Source: Corynebacterium xerosis NBRC 16721 = ATCC 373 (GTDB lineage Bacteria > Actinomycetota > Actinomycetes > Mycobacteriales > Mycobacteriaceae). From it: a stretch of 64,000 nucleotides of DNA. Below the pieces are notes generated by a model. The model saw only the letters and a list, made by a program, of their open reading frames with translations, did not search any database and had not been told where the DNA came from. Shown here in pieces: positions 58,109 through 64,000 of this stretch; the first letter of the stretch is position 1, and the number at the start of each line of letters is the position of its first letter. The position numbers and the translations under genes are program-made. The DNA lies in NCBI RefSeq assembly GCF_001552415.1, contig NZ_BCRD01000002.1, forward strand, positions 248,001 to 312,000, written 5' to 3'.

Positions 58109-60496
58109 CTAACCGCGCGCGGCCAGCGCCAGGGGCAGGACGTCGCGGCCGGTGGCCGAAGCCAGCGCGGCGGCGGCCAGCGTGATCGACCAGCCGGTGT
58201 CGATGCAGTCGGTGACCAACAGGATCGGTCCGTCGCCGAGCTCGATGTCCCCGATCGCCGCCCAATCCCACCGGTCGGCGAGCCCCGCCACGCGGTAGGC
58301 GGAGTTCTGTGCGTCGACCGGGCGGGACCCGTCGCGAACCGGGAGCACGCCGCCGAAGGCCATGCGCCCGATGTCGGACACGGCGATGGCGCAGGCGACG
58401 ACCATCTCGTCGAGTGCCGAACCATGCGCCGGGGACCCGGCTTCGAGAGCTGCGCCCGCCGAGGCATCGACGACGGCATGCGTCACCAACGCCACCACGG
58501 TGTCGGGCCGCACGTCCCAGTCCCAGCCGGCGAGCACCTCGACCACGCTGCGCAGCGTCCGGTCCTGCTTCCATCGGGAGGCGTCGGGGCGCCACGACGC
58601 GTCGGCGAGCAGCTGCGTCAGCGCCGGGCCGCGGGCGATGTCGTTGAGACGGCCCAGGGCCCGGCCTTCGCTGATGCCGTGGATCTTGCCCTTCAGCGGC
58701 ACCCGCAGCCCCGTCGCCCCGAGCGTCGCCCCGGCGCGCCCGTGCCCGTGGCCGCCGGCCATCAGGCGGTCCAGCCCCGTCGGCCATTGCTTGCGAGCGG
58801 GGATGCGCACGCCGGGTTCGGTCAGCCGCGCCCGCACCACGTCATCGACGCTCGCGTCGACGTCGGGGGACAGGTCGCGACCGGTGCAGTTGTCGCAGCG
58901 CCCGCACGGGCCAGTCGCCGTCGGGTCGTCGAGCTGGCGGCGCAGGAACAACATGCGGCACGCGTCGGGCTCGGGGGAGCGGTTGCTTGACGACGCCCCC
59001 GCACCTCCCGCAGCCGCGCCATCTCCGGGCCCGCCGTTCGTACCTGCGGCATCTTCGGTCGTGCCGCCCGCCGCCGCGCCGTCACCGAGCCGCTCGTAGG
59101 CGATCATCGCGTTCTGCTCGGCCTTGCGCGCCTCGGCCAGACCGCCGTAGCGGGCGGCGTCGTACTCCCACGGCGCGCCGGTGGCGACCCAGCCGCCCCG
59201 CACGCGGCGCACGGCCCCATCGACGTCGAGGACCTTGAGCACCTGATCCAACCGGGACCTCGACAGATCCACCGCCGTCTCCAGCCGGGCGGTGGAGGCG
59301 GGCTGGTCACCGTAGGTCTCCAGCTCCGCGAGCAACGACCGCACCACGTCCTCCGCCGGGAAAGACAGCGAGGCGAAGTATTCCCAGATGTCGCGGTCCT
59401 CCGCACCCGGCAACAGCACGACCTCCGCCCGGTCGGTGCCGCGGCCGGCACGGCCGATCTGCTGGTAATACGAGATCGGCGACCCCGGCGCGCCCATGTG
59501 CACCACGAACCCCAGGTCGGGCTTGTCGAAGCCCATCCCCAGCGCCGACGTGGCCACCAGCGCCTTGACCTCGTTGTCCAGCAGCGCCGCCTCCAGCCGC
59601 TCACGTTCGGCGGCATCGGTGCGCCCGGTGTACGCGGCGACCTCGTAACCTGCGGCGGTCAGCGCCTCCGCCAGATCCTCCGCGGCCGCCACCGTCAGGC
59701 AATAGATGATGCCCGACCCCGGCAGCTCCCGCAGATGCGACGCCAGCCACGCCGGCCGCTTCGTCGTATCCCGCAGCCGCACCACGTTGAGCCTCAGCGA
59801 TTCGCGGTCCAGGCCGCCGCGCAGCACCCCGGTGCCGTCGCCGAGCTGGGAGCGCACGTCCTCGACCACGCGGTCGTTGGCCGTCGCCGTCGTCGCCAGC
59901 ACCGGCACGCCCGCCCCGAGCCCGGCCAGCAGGTCGCGGATGCGCCGGTAGTCGGGCCGGAAGTCATGCCCCCAGTCGGAAATGCAATGAGCCTCGTCGA
60001 CGACGACCATGCCCGCCGCCCGCGCCAGCGACGGCAGCACGTCGTCGCGGAACTGCGGGTTGTTCAGGCGCTCGGGCGACACCAGCAGCACATCGACCTC
60101 GCCGCCGGCGACGCGCCGCTGGATGTCGTCCCATTCCGTCATGTTGGCGCTGTTGACGGTCTCCGCCCGGATGCCCGCCCGCCGCGCCGCCGCCACCTGG
60201 TTGCGCATCAGCGCCAGCAGCGGCGAAATGATCACGCTGGCCCCGCGCCCGCGCCTGCGCAGCAGCTTCGCCGCGATGAAATACACCGCCGACTTGCCCC
60301 AGCCGGTGCGCTGCACCACCAGCAGCCGCTCGCGCCGGTTGACCAGCGCGTCGATCGCCGTCCACTGGTCGTCGCGCAGCGACGTCCCCGGCCCGGCGAG
60401 CCCCTGCAACAGCTCATCGGCCTCCGCGCGCGTCGCGGGCCCGAGGGCCCCGTCGGTCGAGGGAGATGTGGGCTGGGTCTGATCACCGGCGGTCAT
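58109..60496 (-). CDS. RecQ-family DNA helicase fused to a phosphoribosyltransferase-like domain
   Basis: The 795-residue protein has a RecQ-like helicase core: Walker A QRTGWGKSAVYF (about 60), DEAHCISDWGHDFRPDY (DEAH-type Walker B), TATA motif, and QQIGRAGRGTDRAEVVLL (motif VI). A zinc-cluster region CRMLFLRRQLDD ... CGRCDNC follows after a Gly/Ala-rich linker (about 475-500) that carries a motif copy. The C-terminal 250 residues contain a PRPP-loop-like LLVTDCIDTGWSITLAA typical of phosphoribosyltransferases. ATG 60496 starts the conserved part; the upstream extension is not supported. It is convergent with rpmA and divergent from obgE. The combined function is unknown. Confidence 0.85.
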   Translation of the reverse strand: MTAGDQTQPTSPSTDGALGPATRAEADELLQGLAGPGTSLRDDQWTAIDALVNRRERLLVVQRTGWGKSAVYFIAAKLLRRRGRGASVIISPLLALMRNQVAAARRAGIRAETVNSANMTEWDDIQRRVAGGEVDVLLVSPERLNNPQFRDDVLPSLARAAGMVVVDEAHCISDWGHDFRPDYRRIRDLLAGLGAGVPVLATTATANDRVVEDVRSQLGDGTGVLRGGLDRESLRLNVVRLRDTTKRPAWLASHLRELPGSGIIYCLTVAAAEDLAEALTAAGYEVAAYTGRTDAAERERLEAALLDNEVKALVATSALGMGFDKPDLGFVVHMGAPGSPISYYQQIGRAGRGTDRAEVVLLPGAEDRDIWEYFASLSFPAEDVVRSLLAELETYGDQPASTARLETAVDLSRSRLDQVLKVLDVDGAVRRVRGGWVATGAPWEYDAARYGGLAEARKAEQNAMIAYERLGDGAAAGGTTEDAAGTNGGPGDGAAAGGAGASSSNRSPEPDACRMLFLRRQLDDPTATGPCGRCDNCTGRDLSPDVDASVDDVVRARLTEPGVRIPARKQWPTGLDRLMAGGHGHGRAGATLGATGLRVPLKGKIHGISEGRALGRLNDIARGPALTQLLADASWRPDASRWKQDRTLRSVVEVLAGWDWDVRPDTVVALVTHAVVDASAGAALEAGSPAHGSALDEMVVACAIAVSDIGRMAFGGVLPVRDGSRPVDAQNSAYRVAGLADRWDWAAIGDIELGDGPILLVTDCIDTGWSITLAAAALASATGRDVLPLALAARG

Positions 60497-60901
60497 GCCC
60501 CCACTTAAGCACGGCACCCGGATTCGCCCGTTCGAACGCTTCGCGCCCCGCTCGGCGACGTCCCCGCGCCCCCGCCGAAACGGCCCCCACACGACGGACG
60601 GCGGGGCCGTGGGCGTCGCAAAGCAAAGGTGGGGGAGGTGATTCGGACGCCGAAGTGATCTGCATCGCAGGTCGCGGGCGACGTTGAACTTCTCACGATC
60701 CACCCCGGATCATTCGGGTTGGCGGCCCGATTGTGCGACAATCATGGGTTATGCGGGGGTCCGATCAGTCGGGCCCGGCTTTCGCGTGCCCGGAATCGGC
60801 GTCGCATTGGCACCGGAAACAGCCCCGAAACGACGCGGAATCCATGATGGACGCCGCACGGACGAGGCCCCCGTCCACAGCACTCCCAGGAATGAGGCCC
60901 C
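60497..60901 (+). promoter_or_regulatory. recQ-obgE divergent region
   Basis: A 405-bp gap. GACAAT at 60737-60742 is the likely obgE -10 (same GTGCGACAAT as before rne), giving a leader of about 155 nt. One GTCGCAAAGC motif is at 60615-60624. No gene is supported. Confidence 0.5.
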
Positions 60902-62410
60902 ATGTCACGGTTCATCGATCGCGTCGTCCTGCACCTGCAGGCGGGCGACGGCGGCCACGGCTGCAGTTCCGTCCTGCGCGAAAAGTTCAAGCCCCTCGGC
61001 GGGCCCGACGGCGGCAACGGAGGGCACGGCGGCGACATCGTGCTCGAAGTTTCGCCCCAGGTCCACACGCTGATGGACTTCCACTTCCACCCGCACATCA
61101 AGGCCGAAAAGGGCCGTCCCGGCGCCGGCGACCACCGCAACGGCGCCCGCGGGCAGGACCTGATCCTGGAGGTGCCGGAAGGCACGGTCGTCATGACCAC
61201 CGACGGCGAGGTCCTGGCCGACCTCACCGGCAAGGGCACCCGCTTCGTCGCGGCCGAGGGCGGCTACGGCGGCCTGGGCAACGCGGCGCTGGCGTCGCGC
61301 GCCCGCAAGGCCCCCGGCTTCGCCCTGCTCGGCGAGCCGGGCGAGGAGAAGGACCTCGTCCTCGAACTGAAGTCGATGGCCGACGTCGGCCTGGTGGGCT
61401 TCCCGTCCGCCGGCAAGTCCTCGCTGGTCTCCGCCCTGTCGGCGGCCAAGCCGAAGATCGGCGACTACCCGTTCACCACGCTTCAGCCGAACCTGGGCGT
61501 GGTCAACGTCGGTCACGAGTCCTTCACCATCGCCGATGTTCCGGGCCTGATCCCCGGCGCGTCCGAGGGCCGCGGCCTGGGCCTGGACTTCCTGCGCCAC
61601 ATCGAGCGGTGCGCCGTCCTGGCCCACGTGGTCGACTGCGCGACCTACGAGTCCGACCGCAACCCCGTCGATGACATCAAGGCGCTGGAGCACGAGCTTG
61701 CCAACTACGAGTCCGAGCTCGCCGGCGACATCGGCCTGGGCGACCTGGCCGAGCGGCCCCGCGTGATCGTGCTGAACAAGCTCGACGTGCCCGAGGCCAA
61801 GGAGATGGCCGAGTTCATGCGCGAGGAACTCGAGGAGTTCGGCTGGCCGATCTTCGGCATCTCCACCGCCACGCGCGAGGGCCTGAAGGAACTGACCTAC
61901 GGCCTGTCCGAGGCCGTGGCCACGTACCGCAAGGACAACCCCGCGAAGAAGGAAGAGAAGCCCGCGGTCATCGTGCCCAAGGCCGTCGGCCGCCGCGGCC
62001 GCCCCCAGGAGTTCGAGATCGAGCGCGATCCCGAGGACCCGGACGGATTCGTCGTCGTCGGCCGCAAGCCGCGCCGCTGGATCATGCAGACGGACTTCGA
62101 AAACGACGAGGCCGTCGGCTTCCTGGGCGACCGCCTGGCCAAGTTGGGCGTCGAGGAGGCGCTGGCCAAGGCCGGCGCGACCCCGGGCTGCCCGGTGACC
62201 ATCGGCGACATCACCTTCGAATGGCACCCGCAGACCGCCGCCGGCATCGACGACTTCGTGCCGTCGGGCCGCGGCACCGACCAGCGCCTGGAGACGACCG
62301 ACCGCGTTTCCGCCGAAGAGCGCAAGCGCGCCTCGCAGGCCCGTCGCGGCCTGATCGACGAGTTCGATTTCGGCGACGGCGAGCAGGCCGAGCGCGAGCG
62401 CTACCAGTAA
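60902..62410 (+). CDS. obgE: GTPase Obg/CgtA
   Basis: A 502-residue essential ribosome-assembly GTPase linked to the stringent response. Features: a glycine-rich Obg fold at 1-158 ([17 protein letters not shown]), G1 [15 protein letters not shown] at about 166-180, G2/G3 [10 protein letters not shown] and [18 protein letters not shown], and a C-terminal Obg_C (OCT) domain at about 375-455 plus a short charged tail. GAGGCCC precedes ATG 60902. It is followed by proB after a 138-bp gap containing 9-bp repeats. Confidence 0.96.
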   Translation: MSRFIDRVVLHLQAGDGGHGCSSVLREKFKPLGGPDGGNGGHGGDIVLEVSPQVHTLMDFHFHPHIKAEKGRPGAGDHRNGARGQDLILEVPEGTVVMTTDGEVLADLTGKGTRFVAAEGGYGGLGNAALASRARKAPGFALLGEPGEEKDLVLELKSMADVGLVGFPSAGKSSLVSALSAAKPKIGDYPFTTLQPNLGVVNVGHESFTIADVPGLIPGASEGRGLGLDFLRHIERCAVLAHVVDCATYESDRNPVDDIKALEHELANYESELAGDIGLGDLAERPRVIVLNKLDVPEAKEMAEFMREELEEFGWPIFGISTATREGLKELTYGLSEAVATYRKDNPAKKEEKPAVIVPKAVGRRGRPQEFEIERDPEDPDGFVVVGRKPRRWIMQTDFENDEAVGFLGDRLAKLGVEEALAKAGATPGCPVTIGDITFEWHPQTAAGIDDFVPSGRGTDQRLETTDRVSAEERKRASQARRGLIDEFDFGDGEQAERERYQ

Positions 62411-62411
62411 T

Positions 62412-62447
62412 CCCCGGCCATCCCGGCCATCCCGGCCATCCCGGTCG
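62412..62447. repeat. 9-bp tandem repeat (CCCGGCCAT) between obgE and proB
   Basis: Three exact copies and one variant of CCCGGCCAT follow the obgE stop, then imperfect GACCGG(A/C) repeats to about 62505. Simple repeat, non-coding. Confidence 0.7.
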
Positions 62448-62548
62448 GCCCGGTCAGCCTGACCGGGCGGATCGACCGGATCGGCCGGGACGACCGGAAC
62501 AACCCGAATAACCAGCAAGCCCCCGAAGACGAAGAAACGAAAGGGCCC

Positions 62549-63676
62549 ATGAACCCGCCTTACTCCAGCTCCACCCGCGACAGCATCCGCGATGCGAAGA
62601 GGATCGTGGTGAAGATCGGGTCATCCTCCCTGACCGGCCCGGATGGCCGCACGGACCCCGCGAAGATCGACGAGATCGCCGAAGCGCTGGAAAAGCGCAT
62701 GGCCAAGGGCAGCGACCTGATCCTGGTGTCCTCCGGCGCCGTGGCCTCGGGCATGGGCCCGCTGGGTCTGTCGACCCGCCCGACCGACCTGGCCACCAAG
62801 CAGGCGGCCGCGGCCGTCGGCCAGGTGCGCCTGGCCCAGGAATGGTCGCGCTCGTTCGCCCGTTTCGGCCGGACCACCGGGCAGGTGCTGCTGACGTCGG
62901 CCGACGCCGGCGACCGCCCGCGCGCCCGCAACGCCCAGCGCACCATCGACCGCCTGCGCCAGCTCCACGCCATCCCGATCGTCAACGAGAATGACACGGT
63001 GGCCACGTCGGAGATGCGCTTCGGCGACAACGACCGCCTGGCGGCGCTGGTGTCGCACCTGGCGTTCTGCGACGCGCTGGTGCTGCTGTCCGACGTCGAG
63101 GGCCTGTTCGACCGCAACCCCTCCGAGCCGGGCGCGCAGTTCGTGCCGGAGGTGTGGAGCGGCAACGACCTCAAGGGCGTCATCGCCGGCGACGGCGGAA
63201 AGCTGGGCACCGGCGGCATGGCGTCGAAGGTCTCGGCGGCCCGCCTGGCCTCGCGCGGCGGCGTGCCGGTGCTGCTGACGTCGACGGAGAACATCGACGC
63301 GGCCCTCGATCAGGCCGACGTGGGCACCGCCTTCGCGCCGAAGGAGGACCGCCTGTCCGCGTGGCAGTTCTGGGTCCTCTACGCCGCCGACGCCACGGGC
63401 GTGCTGCGCCTGGACGCCGGTGCCGTGCAGGCGGTCACCGAGCACCGCCGCTCGCTGCTGCCGGTCGGCCTGACCAGCATCGACGGTGAGTTCTCGGCGG
63501 GCGACATCGTGGACATCGTCGGCCCGAACGGCGAGATCGTCGGCCGCGGCGAGGTCGCCTACGACTCCGACGAACTGGCAGGCATGGTCGGCCGCACCAC
63601 CGCGGAGCTGCCTGATGGCATGCAGAAGCCGGTGATCCACGCCGACTACCTGTCGGGCTACGCCTCCCGCGCGTGA
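62549..63676 (+). CDS. proB: Glutamate 5-kinase
   Basis: The 375-residue first enzyme of proline synthesis from glutamate. The amino-acid kinase domain has [55 protein letters not shown] and [17 protein letters not shown]-terminal PUA domain (about 285-365) has [30 protein letters not shown] precedes ATG 62549. The obgE-proB order is usual; proA is presumably beyond the window. Confidence 0.96.
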   Translation: MNPPYSSSTRDSIRDAKRIVVKIGSSSLTGPDGRTDPAKIDEIAEALEKRMAKGSDLILVSSGAVASGMGPLGLSTRPTDLATKQAAAAVGQVRLAQEWSRSFARFGRTTGQVLLTSADAGDRPRARNAQRTIDRLRQLHAIPIVNENDTVATSEMRFGDNDRLAALVSHLAFCDALVLLSDVEGLFDRNPSEPGAQFVPEVWSGNDLKGVIAGDGGKLGTGGMASKVSAARLASRGGVPVLLTSTENIDAALDQADVGTAFAPKEDRLSAWQFWVLYAADATGVLRLDAGAVQAVTEHRRSLLPVGLTSIDGEFSAGDIVDIVGPNGEIVGRGEVAYDSDELAGMVGRTTAELPDGMQKPVIHADYLSGYASRA

Positions 63677-63720
63677 GCGCCCGCTGAGGGATTTTTGCGT
63701 TCGCGGGGCATAGTCGGGGC

Positions 63721-64000
63721 ATGGCGTCCCGCATCGCAGGGACTCTTGGCGAACTGCTGATCACGTTCGGCGTGATCATCGCGTTGTTCGTCTTCTATCG
63801 GCTCTGTTAAACGGGCGTGTCCAGTGGCAAGGCCCAGGTCCAGGCCGCCGACGCCCTGCGATCGCAGTGGAACGCCGCCGCCCCGGCCGACCCGGCGCCG
63901 GCCGAACCCGGCGCCCCGCCGGATCCGACGATCGGCGGTCATGGCGGGGGCCTTCGATTGCGTGCCGGAGGGCACCATCGTCCCGGGCGTGCCCGGCCGG
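63721..64000 (+). pseudogene. Possible disrupted class E sortase-like gene (partial)
   Basis: From ATG 63721 the frame reads MASRIAGTLGELLITFGVII then ALFVFYRLC and stops at TAA 63808-63810. The same frame continues after the stop with TGVSSGKAQVQAADALRSQW and a Pro/Ala-rich linker. The GELLITFGVII-ALFVFY transmembrane start followed by a polar helical stretch resembles class E sortases, where a Trp-Thr pair is usual at the position of the stop. No sortase catalytic motif is in the remaining sequence before the window end. A real 29-residue small membrane peptide is the alternative. Confidence 0.4.

Overview
This window is high-GC actinobacterial DNA, almost certainly from a mycolate-producing Corynebacteriales chromosome and most likely a Corynebacterium. 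The evidence is a type I (multidomain) fatty acid synthase gene, a CmrA-type mycolate reductase, a mycothiol-linked DsbA-fold reductase, a group II truncated haemoglobin, paired ClpP1/ClpP2, and a string of leaderless promoters (TANNNT followed 6-7 nt later by the start codon). As far as I recall it, the gene order matches a long block of the Mycobacterium tuberculosis chromosome running from fas to proB. From gene order and protein motifs I place here fas, acpS, bcp, orn, cmrA, ssb, ettA, a thioesterase, glbO, pepN, the Rv2466c-type reductase, rpiB, tig, clpP1, clpP2, clpX, valS, folC, a DUF4233 gene, ndk, rne, rplU, rpmA, obgE and proB.

Layout. 1-4.6 kb: end of fas, an inserted AbiEi/DUF559-type gene bracketed by paired palindromic repeats, acpS, a TetR-bcp pair on the minus strand, and a DUF3618 gene. 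4.7-11.1 kb: tRNA-Lys, a possible leader peptide and an L,D-transpeptidase lipoprotein, then a NarL-type two-component system divergent from an FtsX/LolD-like ABC exporter, then tRNA-His. 11.2-21.1 kb: cmrA-orn, TetR, tRNA-Arg, a CopD/CtaG fusion, ssb, ettA, thioesterase plus partner, and glbO. 21.2-29.8 kb: pepN, a SMI1/KNR4-like protein, membrane protein, reductase, acetyltransferase, META lipoprotein, a radical SAM/SPASM enzyme, a lipoprotein and rpiB. 29.8-35 kb: a repeat pair, a Gly/Asp-rich membrane protein, beta-glucosidase plus sugar MFS permease, a small helix-turn-helix protein, tRNA-Gly and tRNA-Pro. 35-43.8 kb: the protein-quality block tig-clpP1-clpP2-(1.4 kb decayed gap)-DoxX-like-clpX, then an Acr3 arsenite exporter with an ArsR-like operator, and a TetR regulator. 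43.9-64 kb: mdh, valS-folC-DUF4233 (each junction overlaps by ATGA), photolyase, ndk, rne, rplU-rpmA, a RecQ helicase fused to a phosphoribosyltransferase-like domain, obgE, proB, and a small broken sortase-like reading frame.

Most of the window is ordinary conserved core. Two features are not explained by the genes. First, a 10-base motif GTCG(T/C)(A/C/G)AAGC occurs at least 30 times on both strands, where about one is expected by chance. It sits in intergenic regions, sometimes as inverted pairs that form hairpins, and within genes it often lies in low-complexity linkers. It behaves like a selected or spreading genome-wide signal resembling a DNA uptake sequence. Second, a family of about 61-bp imperfect palindromes always occurs as tandem pairs. 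Four pairs are seen: two flank the AbiEi/DUF559 gene inserted between fas and acpS, one follows rpiB, and one follows rpmA where recQ interrupts the usual rpmA-obgE order.

All assignments are by reading the sequence and recalling family features. No database search was run.
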